From contig NZ_CP009831.1 in the NCBI RefSeq assembly GCF_000959525.1, forward strand, positions 2,280,194-2,344,193: a stretch of DNA of 64,000 bases. Reading direction: 5' to 3'. The DNA is from Burkholderia multivorans ATCC BAA-247. GTDB lineage: Bacteria; Pseudomonadota; Gammaproteobacteria; Burkholderiales; Burkholderiaceae. Numbering within the stretch: the stretch's first letter is position 1; each line of letters begins with the position of its first letter. The notes beneath the pieces are model-generated. The model was not told the origin of the DNA and did not search any database. It saw only the letters and a list, made by a program, of their open reading frames with translations. This document shows, piece after piece, positions 9,675-18,391 of this stretch. The position numbers were made by a program, and so were the translations under genes.

Positions 9675-11009
9675 TCAGTAGTCGGCGGACGAGACCCACC
9701 CCGTCACCTTCCAGCCGATTCCATTGCGCTTCTCCGACACGATCCCGAGGGTGTCGTACGGCGAGTCGAGCAATTTGACGAGTGCAACGGCGCGCAGGTT
9801 GCCATCGCTCGAGCGCGGCAGCGCAAATATCAGGAAAGGCAGGACGGGCGACGGTTTCTCGCCCTCGACGATCAACGGCAGCACGGCATCGTTCAGTGAC
9901 GTGAACACCTGGAACGATGCGCGGTTGCGCGCAGGCGAGGACGAATGCGCCGTAGAACGAGGCAGACCTTCGCCGGCCAGATACGCACCATGATCCCTCA
10001 GCCTCCATCCGACGAGCGCGTCGACCAGCGCATTGTCGGGCTTCTGCCCGCGCGCGGCCGAAATCGCGGGCAACCAGCGCTTGTCGACCGGCGACGTCGT
10101 GACCCAGTCGCTGAAAAAGCCCGTGTAGAAATCGACGATGTCCTTGTCGACGCCGGGCTGCACCGCCGACGGCAGCGGCACGGGCAGGTCGCGCCGCCCG
10201 CGCCATCGTACGGCTTTCCACGCAGGCCCGTCAGGCAGACTGATGCCGTCGAGAAACGACGTATCGGCGATACCGTTCGCGACGAACCAGTCGGATTTGG
10301 CGCGCTTCGTTCGTGCGGCGATGAACCCGGGAAGCCGTTGCCGCACCTGATCCCACGGTACGGCCCGCCGCGCCGCTCCATTGATATTCGGATACCTCGT
10401 CATCTGAAGATAGGTCGCCTGCGCCATCGACTCCACGTCGGCCGCCCGACGCCAGGTCAGTTCGGCCGCGTGGCTCGACGGCGTGGGTTGATCGAGTGGA
10501 GCGGCCATCGCGAGGCCGGCATCGCACATGATTCCGTCGCGGCTCCAGTCCGGAACGGATGGCACACCGCGATGCGCCCACGAATCCTGCCAGCCATGAA
10601 GCGCGCGTCCGAATTCGCCCAGCATGAACGCGGCCTTGCCGCCGCCCGCCTTGACGAGCGCCGCGTCGATGGGCGCGAGCGCCGCCGGCCCCCCGGGCGC
10701 GACTGCTCTTGCCTGCGCATCGGCCGGCACGGTCCGTGTGCCCGGATAGTGCCGAGCCTGCGCATCGACGGCATCGGGAAGAAAGCGCGACAGGCACGCG
10801 TACTGCAGCGGAGACGTCATGTACTCGATCGACCCTGCATCGATGCGCTGATCCGCGAGTGCAATGGCCTCGGCGTCGGGCGGCGCGAAGCCGGCCTGCC
10901 GTGCGAGCCACAGCGTGAGGCCAAAGTGCACGTCGGCTTCGAAACCGGCACACCTCAGCGGCATCGCGAGCGCGATCGCGCAAACCAGCCAGCCACCGTG
11001 AAAGCGCAT
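9675..11009 (-). CDS. Exported hypothetical protein with His/Asp helical core
   Basis: A 444-residue protein with a cleavable signal peptide (MRFHGGWLVCAIALAMPL, cleavage near residues 20-22). The mature start has DVHFGLTLWLARQAGF and later LHGWQDSWAHRG. This spacing of His and Asp residues in helices recalls zinc-dependent phospholipase C or S1/P1-nuclease-like folds and DUF6765-type proteins, but I cannot place it firmly. The start ATG shares one base with the stop codon of the upstream LVIVD gene, so translation is coupled. It is probably periplasmic and works with the lipoprotein and the membrane protein of the same operon. Confidence 0.6.
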   Translation of the reverse strand: MRFHGGWLVCAIALAMPLRCAGFEADVHFGLTLWLARQAGFAPPDAEAIALADQRIDAGSIEYMTSPLQYACLSRFLPDAVDAQARHYPGTRTVPADAQARAVAPGGPAALAPIDAALVKAGGGKAAFMLGEFGRALHGWQDSWAHRGVPSVPDWSRDGIMCDAGLAMAAPLDQPTPSSHAAELTWRRAADVESMAQATYLQMTRYPNINGAARRAVPWDQVRQRLPGFIAARTKRAKSDWFVANGIADTSFLDGISLPDGPAWKAVRWRGRRDLPVPLPSAVQPGVDKDIVDFYTGFFSDWVTTSPVDKRWLPAISAARGQKPDNALVDALVGWRLRDHGAYLAGEGLPRSTAHSSSPARNRASFQVFTSLNDAVLPLIVEGEKPSPVLPFLIFALPRSSDGNLRAVALVKLLDSPYDTLGIVSEKRNGIGWKVTGWVSSADY

Positions 11010-12643
11010 CAATTTCCGATCTCCGTTGCCTTCGTGCTTTCCGGGAACGGCCAACTGCCGTTCTCGAACGACAGCACAAGCATGCCGTTGTCCTGGCACG
11101 CGGTGGTCAGCAGATGGCGGTCGAAATCGAAATCGAGACGCGACGCGCACCAGTCCGGCCCGCCCGCACGGTACTGGCCGAACATGAGGTGCGCGGAGCC
11201 CGCGCCGGGCGACTTCACGGAAGCCGGGTTGTAGTACGCGATCTCCTTCGGCTTCGACGGATCGCGGATGTCGAACACGCGAATGCCGGAGTTGAAGTAA
11301 CTGCACGCGAGCGCCGTCGCGTTTTGCCGGTTATCGACGCTGCAGTAGTGCGCGCCGTACGTGAACGTGGTCAGGCCTGCGATATCGGGAATGACCTTGC
11401 TGCAGTTCGCGATCGCGTGCGTTTCGAGCCGGAGCTCCGACACCAGCCGGGGCGCGGCTTCGTTGGACATGTCGTAGATGTGCCCCATCGGGAATGGCGC
11501 CACGCCGGCGTTGCACGCGGCCTTGACGGCCGTTGCGCCCGGGTCCTGGAGCCCGCCGCCCCCGCCCTCGTCGACTTCGATCAGATACGGTTTGCCTGCC
11601 ACGGCGAACGAGATCGTATGCTGCGCAATGCTCCCGTTTCGCACCGGCACGGTCGCGATGCGGTGCATCTTCGCGTTGGGACGCCGGCTCTGCACTTCGC
11701 TGGTGTCGACGACGAAAAAGCCGTTGTCGCCGGTCGCGTTGGCATCGTTCAGCGGCGGCGCGCCCATGCCGACGGCCGCGCCGCCGTTCCCCGACGCAAC
11801 GAAGTATGCGCGCGTCCCGTCCTGGCTCACCGACAGGCCGTGCGAAAAGCTGCCCATGCCGAGCTCCGGCAGACTGATCGCGGAAATCATCTTCGGCCGG
11901 GTCGGCACGGTCAGGTCGATCGCGTAGTAGCTTTTCGTGAAGGCGCCGCCGACGTAATACGTGAGCCCGTCGGGTGAAAATCCGCCTTCGTGACCGAGCG
12001 ACTTGGTCGTCGGTACGATACCGCCGTCCTCGCCCGTGCCGACGGGCACGCTGGCCAGCAACTGCGGACGCGTGCAATCCGAAGCGATGTCGTACAGGTC
12101 GATCTCCGGACCGCCGCCGCCGCCCAGGCCGTTGTCGGCAGCGAGGATCCCGCGCGCGACGTTCACTCGCAGCGATTCCCACGGATCGATCATCGACGTC
12201 GAGGTCAGCGAAGTCACCCGCACCGGCTGCGCCGGGTGGGTGATGTCGATCACCGGCACGCCCGGGTTCACGCGTGGCGGCGCATCGGGATTGGCGAACA
12301 GCGCGCTGGCGCCCATCGTCGCGTGATAGAAGCAGGTCTGACCTTTCCTGTCGGTATAGGTGGCGGCCGACCACGACGCACCTTCGCCCTGAACCTGGCT
12401 GACGCGCTTGAGGTTGCAGCTGAAGCCGCCGAATCCGGCTTGTCGTAACGCGGCGGGAACCTGCCCTTGCAGCGCGGTCTCCGGCGTATCGCCCGGGCTG
12501 CAGCTCGGCACACGCGGGACGACATAGTCGGCCACGGACACGCCGGGCGCGGCGGCCGACGTGTCGTCGGCTTCCCCGCCGCAACCGGCCAGCACGAACA
12601 TGCAGAGCGACAGCGCGAACGCTGTGCGAATCGGTAGTTGCAT
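11009..12643 (-). CDS. LVIVD-repeat beta-propeller lipoprotein
   Basis: A 544-residue envelope protein. The signal peptide ends in the lipobox LAGC (Cys21), so it should be lipid-anchored facing the periplasm or cell surface. The mature part repeats segments of the type VIDITHPAQPVRVTSL, YDIASDCTRPQLLASV, YAIDLTVPTRPKMISAI and VFDIRDPSKPKEIAYYNP, which are LVIVD-type blades of a beta-propeller. Glycine-rich loops (GLGGGGGPEID, EGGGGGLQD) separate blades. Many cysteines suggest disulfides. It is the second gene of the operon, translationally coupled to the next. The family has no single known activity; a binding or scaffold role is a guess. Confidence 0.75.
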   Translation of the reverse strand: MQLPIRTAFALSLCMFVLAGCGGEADDTSAAAPGVSVADYVVPRVPSCSPGDTPETALQGQVPAALRQAGFGGFSCNLKRVSQVQGEGASWSAATYTDRKGQTCFYHATMGASALFANPDAPPRVNPGVPVIDITHPAQPVRVTSLTSTSMIDPWESLRVNVARGILAADNGLGGGGGPEIDLYDIASDCTRPQLLASVPVGTGEDGGIVPTTKSLGHEGGFSPDGLTYYVGGAFTKSYYAIDLTVPTRPKMISAISLPELGMGSFSHGLSVSQDGTRAYFVASGNGGAAVGMGAPPLNDANATGDNGFFVVDTSEVQSRRPNAKMHRIATVPVRNGSIAQHTISFAVAGKPYLIEVDEGGGGGLQDPGATAVKAACNAGVAPFPMGHIYDMSNEAAPRLVSELRLETHAIANCSKVIPDIAGLTTFTYGAHYCSVDNRQNATALACSYFNSGIRVFDIRDPSKPKEIAYYNPASVKSPGAGSAHLMFGQYRAGGPDWCASRLDFDFDRHLLTTACQDNGMLVLSFENGSWPFPESTKATEIGN

Positions 12644-12689
12644 CGTTGTCTCCTTCGGTGTTGTTTGTCGTGATGAAAATGCGCGACGG

Positions 12690-13115
12690 TCACGGCGCCG
12701 GATAGATTTCGATCACGGCGACTTCGATCGTGTCGCCTGTCCGGCTGTGGAAATGCAGCGAGAAACGCCCGGTGATGCCGATCGGGAGAATGTCCAGCGA
12801 CTGCGCACCGCCGGACGCGCATGCCGCCAACGCGCCCGGGATTTCGTGCACCATCAGGACGCCGGTTTCCGTCGCATGCACGTCGATATGCACGGGCACG
12901 CCTTCGCGTATCGCGATCACCGGCCGCTCCCACGGCGCCCTGCCGCGATCCACGTAGACGGAGAAATGCCGTTGCTCCGGCGGTGCCGGCGATGCGCGCG
13001 GCACATGCCTGGCGACGCCGTACGCCAGCAACAGCGCCAATGCGATCGCGATCCATGCCGGCGCGCGCCTGCGCCACGGCCGCGGCCCTTCCTCGATGCT
13101 CGTGCTTCGTTCCAT
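12690..13115 (-). CDS. Membrane-anchored cupredoxin-like protein
   Basis: A 141-residue protein with an N-terminal transmembrane anchor (about residues 20-37) and a periplasmic beta-rich domain. VPVHIDVHATETGVLMVHEIPG and GRFSLHFHSRTGDTIEVAVIEIYP resemble the strand pattern of cupredoxin-1-like domains, with His residues that could bind copper; there is no clear canonical Cys-His-Met set, so metal binding is uncertain. The ATG at 13115 is chosen over a TTG at 13148. It is the first gene of the four-gene minus-strand operon; the promoter must lie in 13116-13450. Confidence 0.55.
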   Translation of the reverse strand: MERSTSIEEGPRPWRRRAPAWIAIALALLLAYGVARHVPRASPAPPEQRHFSVYVDRGRAPWERPVIAIREGVPVHIDVHATETGVLMVHEIPGALAACASGGAQSLDILPIGITGRFSLHFHSRTGDTIEVAVIEIYPAP

Positions 13116-13608
13116 CGGCACTTGCGCCACGCGATGTGGCTCCGTCAAACCGCCCGCCCATCGGGTGGATTCGATATCGATGGATGGTAGTGAGCGGTGC
13201 CGCGGCGAGATATCGGCTTATTGCGGACTGTCGAGAAATTGCGTACCGAGTAACCCCAGTGGCGGCGACGGACGACGCACGGTGCCGACCTCGTTTCGGC
13301 GGATGGGGTGGCCGGAAAAGGTACCGGAGCCCGGCAGGAGGGCTTGCCCGGAAGCGCGCCGAGGACGGCGGGATTCAGCGTGTCGGCCACGCGCGGAACG
13401 CGTGGCCGAGCGTATCGCCGCCGCGGTTGGCCGATACGTGGTCGCGCTTGCCGAGCGGACGTACGGCGGAGCGCGAGCGGCATGCATAAAAAAACCCGAT
13501 CCGCGTCACCAGGGATCGGGTTCTTCCGGCTTTCATCTGCCTTCGTCAATCGAATGTCGGTGTCGGCGATGTGTGGCGACCGCCCCACCACCGGCACCGG
13601 CGGCCATC
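13116..13608. other. Intergenic region between the envelope operon and the ceo operon
   Basis: About 490 bp without a supportable gene. It should contain the promoter of the minus-strand envelope operon on its left side and holds the transcription terminator of the ceo operon at 13485-13522. Open frames crossing it have no recognisable content. Confidence 0.5.
13485..13522 (-). terminator. Rho-independent terminator of the ceo efflux operon
   Basis: Inverted repeat AACCCGATCC (13493-13502) / GGATCGGGTT (13513-13522). Read on the minus strand, the stem is followed by a run of seven T. It lies about 90 bp beyond the opcM stop codon. Confidence 0.85.
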
Positions 13609-15150
13609 TCACCGCACGGCGACGTCCTGCGTGCCCGTCGCCGCATCGCCGACCGCCGTCGACGCCGGCATATCCCCCCAGCCGCCGCCCAGCGCACGGA
13701 TCAGGTTCACCGTCGACACCGCCTGCGCACCCGTCAACTGATTCGCCTGCAGCTGCGACTGCAGCACCGAGCGCTCGCTGTCGATCACGTCGAGATACGC
13801 GACTTCACCTTCCTGATACTGCGTCCGCGACAGCGTCGCCGCACGGCGCGACGCATTGACGGCCGCATTCTGCGCGCGGATCTGATCGTCGAGCAGCCGC
13901 AGATCGGCGAGATTGTCCTCGACCTCGCGGAACGCGACGAGCACCTGCTGCCGATAGTTCGCGACCTGTTCGTCGTACTGCGCGCGCGCCTGCTGCACAC
14001 CGGCCGCGCGGCGTCCGCCGTCGAACAGCGGCAGCGTCAGCGCGGTGCCCGCGAACGGGCCGAGCAGGAACGTGCGGCTCGACCACAGGAACAGGTTGCC
14101 GAGCGTCGACGCTTCATAGCCGAACGATCCGGTGATGTCGAGCTTCGGGAAATACGCGGACTTCGCGAGCCCGATCCGTGCGTTCGCAGCCGCCATCGCA
14201 CGCTCGGCCGCCGCGACGTCCGGACGGCGTTCGAGCAGCGCGGACGGCAATCCCGGCGGAATCTTCACCGCGACCGGCACGAGCGGCGTTTCCTTGAACG
14301 CGAAATCGGCCGGCGCCTTGCCGAGCAGAATGGCGAGCGCATGCTCGGACGCCGCGCGGCGGCGCGCGACGCCGACCGCATCGGCCTGCGCCGACGCAAG
14401 CTCGTTCTTCGCACGCGACACGTCGAGCTCGCTGATGTCGCCTTCGTTGAACCGGCGCTGCACGAGCTTCAGCGCCTCCTCGCGCAGTTCCACCGTGCGG
14501 CGGTACAAGTCCTGATCCGAATCGAGCTGGCGCAGTTCGAAGTAGTTCTGCGCGACGTCGGCCTGCAGCGCGAGCTGCACCGAACGGAACAGCGCTTCGC
14601 TTTGCGCCTGATCGGCGCGCGACGCCTCGACGTTGCGGCTCACGCGGCCGAACAGGTCGGCCTCGTACGACACGGTGCCCTGCGCGCGCCACAGCGTCGC
14701 GTTGGTCGGCCCCGTGCCCTGCGGCTGGAACTGCGACGCCGACGAAAGCCCTTCGCGCGTCGGCCCGAAGCCGACGCCGACCTGCGGGAACCACTGCGAG
14801 CGCGCGGTGCGCGTCGCGGCGCGCGCCTCCTCGACGCGTGCGGCCGCGGCCTTCAGGTTCTGGTTCGCGGCGAGCGCCTGTTCCTCGAGCGCGTCGAGCA
14901 CGGGATCGCCGAACACCTTCCACCATTCGCCGCGATGCGCGCCATCGGCGGGCTCGGCCGGCTTCCACGTGCCGGCCTGCTCGCCGGGCGCGAGCGTCGG
15001 CGCTTCCTTGAACGCCGCGGGCGTCGTGACGTCCGGGCGCTTGTAGTCGGGGCCCACCGCGCACGCGGCGAGCAGCGTCGCGAGCAGCGTGCTTGCGGCC
15101 GCCACCTTCGCGATACGCATCAGGCCGTTTGTGTTGTGCATGTTGTCCAT
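13609..15150 (-). CDS. opcM: Outer-membrane efflux channel of the CeoAB system
   Basis: A 513-residue NodT/OprM-family outer-membrane factor. The signal peptide ends in a lipobox LLAAC followed by AVGPDYKRP, typical of acylated channel proteins, and two copies of the outer-membrane efflux domain follow (about residues 80-280 and 300-490). Two starts are possible: 15168 overlaps the ceoB stop by 8 bp, and 15150 follows a GAGGA ribosome-binding site; I use 15150. It forms the exit duct for the CeoA-CeoB pump and is the last gene of llpE-ceoA-ceoB-opcM. In Burkholderia this operon is known to export chloramphenicol, trimethoprim and fluoroquinolones and to be salicylate inducible. Confidence 0.9.
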   Translation of the reverse strand: MDNMHNTNGLMRIAKVAAASTLLATLLAACAVGPDYKRPDVTTPAAFKEAPTLAPGEQAGTWKPAEPADGAHRGEWWKVFGDPVLDALEEQALAANQNLKAAAARVEEARAATRTARSQWFPQVGVGFGPTREGLSSASQFQPQGTGPTNATLWRAQGTVSYEADLFGRVSRNVEASRADQAQSEALFRSVQLALQADVAQNYFELRQLDSDQDLYRRTVELREEALKLVQRRFNEGDISELDVSRAKNELASAQADAVGVARRRAASEHALAILLGKAPADFAFKETPLVPVAVKIPPGLPSALLERRPDVAAAERAMAAANARIGLAKSAYFPKLDITGSFGYEASTLGNLFLWSSRTFLLGPFAGTALTLPLFDGGRRAAGVQQARAQYDEQVANYRQQVLVAFREVEDNLADLRLLDDQIRAQNAAVNASRRAATLSRTQYQEGEVAYLDVIDSERSVLQSQLQANQLTGAQAVSTVNLIRALGGGWGDMPASTAVGDAATGTQDVAVR

Positions 15151-15160
15151 CTTGTTGTCC

Positions 15161-18100
15161 TCAAGCATCCGGTGCGGGCACGCCGTAACCGGCCGAATCC
15201 TTGCCGGCGACGTGAATCTTGCCGCCCGCGAGCGTGCGCAGCACGACGTAGAACACCGGCGTCAGCATCAGCCCGAACAGCGTGACGCCGAGCATCCCGA
15301 AGAACACCGCGACACCCATCGCATGGCGCATCTCCGAGCCCGCGCCCGTCGACGTGACGAGCGGCACGACGCCCATGATGAAGGCGATCGACGTCATCAG
15401 GATCGGGCGCAGACGCAGCCGGCTCGCCTCGATCGCGGCCTCGAGCGGCGTCTTGCCGTCGTGTTCGAGCTCGCGCGCGAATTCGACGATCAGGATCGCG
15501 TTCTTCGCCGACAGCCCCACCAGCACCATCAAGCCGATCTGCGTGAAGATGTTGTTGTCGCCGTGCGTGAGCCATACGCCGGTCAGCGCCGACAGAATGC
15601 TCATCGGCACGATCAGGATCACCGCGAGCGGCAGCGTCAGGCTTTCGTACAGCGCGGCGAGCACGAGGAACACGAGCAGCACGCTGATCGGGAACACCCA
15701 GATCGCCGAATCGCCGGCCAGGATCTGCTGGTACGTGAGGTCGGTCCACTCGAACCGCACGCCGCGCGGCAGCGTTTCGTGCGCGATGCGCTCGATCGCG
15801 GCCTGCGCCTGCCCCGACGAATAGCCGGGCGCCGGGCCGCCGTTGATGTCGGCTGCCGTGTAGCCGTTGTAGCGCACGACCATTTCGGGGCCGAACGTCG
15901 GCGTCACGGTCACGAGCGACGACAGCGGCACCATCTCGCCGGCAGCATTGCGCGTCTTCAGCTGCAGGATGTCGTCCGCGCGCTGACGGAACGGCGCATC
16001 GGCCTGCACGCGCACCTGATACACGCGTCCGAAGCGGTTGAAGTCGTTCACGTACAGCGAACCGAGATACACCTGCATCGTGTTGAACACGTCCGTCACC
16101 GACACGCCGAGCTGCTTCGCCTTCACGCGATCGAGATCGACGTTGAGCTGCGGTACGTTGATCTGGTAGCTCGTAAACAGCGGGCCGAGTTCGGGCGCCT
16201 GCTGCGCACGCTTGATGAAGTCGTTGGTCGCATCCGACAGCTTCGCATAGCCGACCGCACCGCGATCCTCGATCTGCATCTTGAAACCGCCGAGCGTGCC
16301 GAGGCCGAGCACCGGCGGCGGCGGGAACACCGCGACGAACGAATCCTTGATGCTTGCGTACTGCTGATTCAGCGCGCCCGCGATAGCACCGGCCGACAGC
16401 GCCTTGCCGTGCCGCTCCGAGAACGGCTTCAGCGTGACGAACACGATGCCCGCGCTCGAGCTGTTCGTGAAGCCGTTCACCGACAGCCCCGGGAACGCGA
16501 CGGCGCTCTCGACGCCCGGCTGCTTCAGCGCGATCGACCCCATGTCGCGAATCACCTTCTCGGTGCGGTCGAGCGACGCACCGTTCGGCAGCTGCGCGAA
16601 CGCGATCAGGTATTCCTTGTCCTGCGCGGGCACGAAGCCGCCCGGCACGATCTTCGACACGAGCACGGTCGCGCCGACCAGCACGAGATACACGCCCAGC
16701 ATCACGGCCTTGCGCGACAGCACGCCGCGCACGCCGCGGCCGTAGTTCTCCGCGCCGCGATGGAACAGCTTGTTGAAGCGCCGGAAGAAGCCGCCGAGCA
16801 CGCGGTTCATGACGCGCGTGAGCCAGTCTTCCTTGTCGCCGTGACCCTTCAGCAGAATCGCGGACAGCGCCGGCGACAGCGTCAGCGAGTTGAACGCCGA
16901 GATCACCGTCGAGATCGCGATCGTCATCGCGAACTGCTTGTAGAACTGGCCGGTCAGGCCCGACATGAACGCGAGCGGCACGAACACCGCGACGAGCGTC
17001 AGCGCGATTGCGATGATCGGCCCGCTCACTTCCTGCATCGCCTTGTAGGTCGCCTGCCGCGCGCTCATCCCGTTCTCGATGTTGCGCTCGACGTTCTCGA
17101 CGACGACGATCGCATCGTCGACGACGATCCCGATCGCGAGCACCATCCCGAACAGCGACAGCGCATTGATCGAATAGCCGAAGCCGAGCAGCAGCGAGAA
17201 CGTACCGACGATCGACACCGGCACCGCGATCAGCGGAATGATCGATGCACGCCACGTCTGCAGGAACACGATCACGACGATCACGACGAGCGCGATCGCT
17301 TCGAGCAGCGTATGCACGACGGCCTTGATCGACGAACGCACGAACTGCGTCGGGTCGTAGACGATCTTGTAGTCGACGCCGGCCGGCATGTCCTGCTTCA
17401 GCTCGGCCATCGTCTTGCGCACTTCGTCGGAGATCTGCAGCGAGTTCGCGCCCGGCGACTGGTTGATCGCCATCGCGACGGCCGGCTTGTTGTCGAGCAG
17501 CGAGCGCAGGCCGTATTCCGACGCGTCGAGCTCGATGCGCGCGATGTCGCGCAGATGCGTGACGCCGCCGTCCGGCGTCGTCTTCACGACGATGTCGCCG
17601 AATTCTTCCTCGGTCTGCAGACGGCCGCGCGCGTTCACCGACAGCTGCAGCGGCGTGCCGGGCAGCGATGGCGACGCGCCGATCACGCCGGCCGCGACCT
17701 GCACGTTCTGCTCGCGGATCGCCTGCACGACGTCTTCGGCGGCGAGCCCGCGCTGCGCGACCTTCTGCGGATCGAGCCACACGCGCATCGCGTAGTCGCC
17801 CGAGCCCCACAGCTGTACCTGGCCGACGCCCTGGATCCGCGACAAGCGATCCTTCACGTTGATCAGCGCGTAGTTGCGCAGATACGTCATGTCGTAGCGG
17901 TTGTCCGGCGAGATCAGGTGGACGACCATCGTCAGCGTCGGCGAGCTTTTCACGGTCGTGATGCCGAGCCGCTGCACGTCTTCCGGCAGGCGCGGCAGCG
18001 CCTGGTTCACGCGGTTCTGCACGAGCTGCGTGGCCTTGTCCGGATCGGTGCCGAGCTTGAACGTGACGGTGATCGTCATGTTGCCGTCGCTGTTCGCCTG

Positions 18101-18346
18101 CGACTGCATGTAGAGCATGTCCTCGACGCCGTTGATCTGCTCTTCGAGCGGCGATGCGACCGTCTCGGCGATCACCTTCGGGTTCGCGCCCGGATACTGC
18201 GCCTTCACGATCACCGAAGGCGGCACGACTTCCGGATATTCCGAAATCGGCAGCAGGAACATCGCGATCACCCCGCCGAGCAGGATGAGCACCGATAGCA
18301 CCCCTGCGAAGATCGGCCGGTCGATAAAGAATTTGGATATGTTCAT
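15161..18346 (-). CDS. ceoB: RND multidrug efflux permease CeoB (MexF/BpeF type)
   Basis: A 1061-residue proton-driven HAE1-type RND pump of the inner membrane. The start MNISKFFIDRPIFAGVLSVL, the two large periplasmic loops, and about twelve helices match MexF-like proteins. The proton-relay residues are visible as the paired aspartates in GIVVDDAIVVVENVERN (around residues 409-410) and a lysine near 948 in GLSAKNAILIVEFA. Gene order (lipase-like gene, adaptor, pump, channel, with a divergent LysR gene) equals the described ceo operon of B. cenocepacia and bpeEF-oprC of B. pseudomallei. The stop overlaps the upstream opcM start option, so expression is coupled. Confidence 0.94.
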   Translation of the reverse strand: MNISKFFIDRPIFAGVLSVLILLGGVIAMFLLPISEYPEVVPPSVIVKAQYPGANPKVIAETVASPLEEQINGVEDMLYMQSQANSDGNMTITVTFKLGTDPDKATQLVQNRVNQALPRLPEDVQRLGITTVKSSPTLTMVVHLISPDNRYDMTYLRNYALINVKDRLSRIQGVGQVQLWGSGDYAMRVWLDPQKVAQRGLAAEDVVQAIREQNVQVAAGVIGASPSLPGTPLQLSVNARGRLQTEEEFGDIVVKTTPDGGVTHLRDIARIELDASEYGLRSLLDNKPAVAMAINQSPGANSLQISDEVRKTMAELKQDMPAGVDYKIVYDPTQFVRSSIKAVVHTLLEAIALVVIVVIVFLQTWRASIIPLIAVPVSIVGTFSLLLGFGYSINALSLFGMVLAIGIVVDDAIVVVENVERNIENGMSARQATYKAMQEVSGPIIAIALTLVAVFVPLAFMSGLTGQFYKQFAMTIAISTVISAFNSLTLSPALSAILLKGHGDKEDWLTRVMNRVLGGFFRRFNKLFHRGAENYGRGVRGVLSRKAVMLGVYLVLVGATVLVSKIVPGGFVPAQDKEYLIAFAQLPNGASLDRTEKVIRDMGSIALKQPGVESAVAFPGLSVNGFTNSSSAGIVFVTLKPFSERHGKALSAGAIAGALNQQYASIKDSFVAVFPPPPVLGLGTLGGFKMQIEDRGAVGYAKLSDATNDFIKRAQQAPELGPLFTSYQINVPQLNVDLDRVKAKQLGVSVTDVFNTMQVYLGSLYVNDFNRFGRVYQVRVQADAPFRQRADDILQLKTRNAAGEMVPLSSLVTVTPTFGPEMVVRYNGYTAADINGGPAPGYSSGQAQAAIERIAHETLPRGVRFEWTDLTYQQILAGDSAIWVFPISVLLVFLVLAALYESLTLPLAVILIVPMSILSALTGVWLTHGDNNIFTQIGLMVLVGLSAKNAILIVEFARELEHDGKTPLEAAIEASRLRLRPILMTSIAFIMGVVPLVTSTGAGSEMRHAMGVAVFFGMLGVTLFGLMLTPVFYVVLRTLAGGKIHVAGKDSAGYGVPAPDA

Positions 18347-18391
18347 GGGTGACTCTGTCTGGTTGAACGCGGATGCGAAGCGGCGCGCCGC

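Noticed and set aside
13130-13480. Short overlapping open frames between the envelope operon and the ceo terminator
   Set aside because: No ribosome-binding sites and no recognisable composition. Frames on both strands are open only because of base bias.
15089-18298. Open frame of over 1000 codons on the plus strand opposite ceoB
   Set aside because: It is antisense to a clearly recognisable RND permease. The predicted product is a low-complexity Arg/His/Asp-rich sequence, as expected from the third-codon G+C bias of the true gene.
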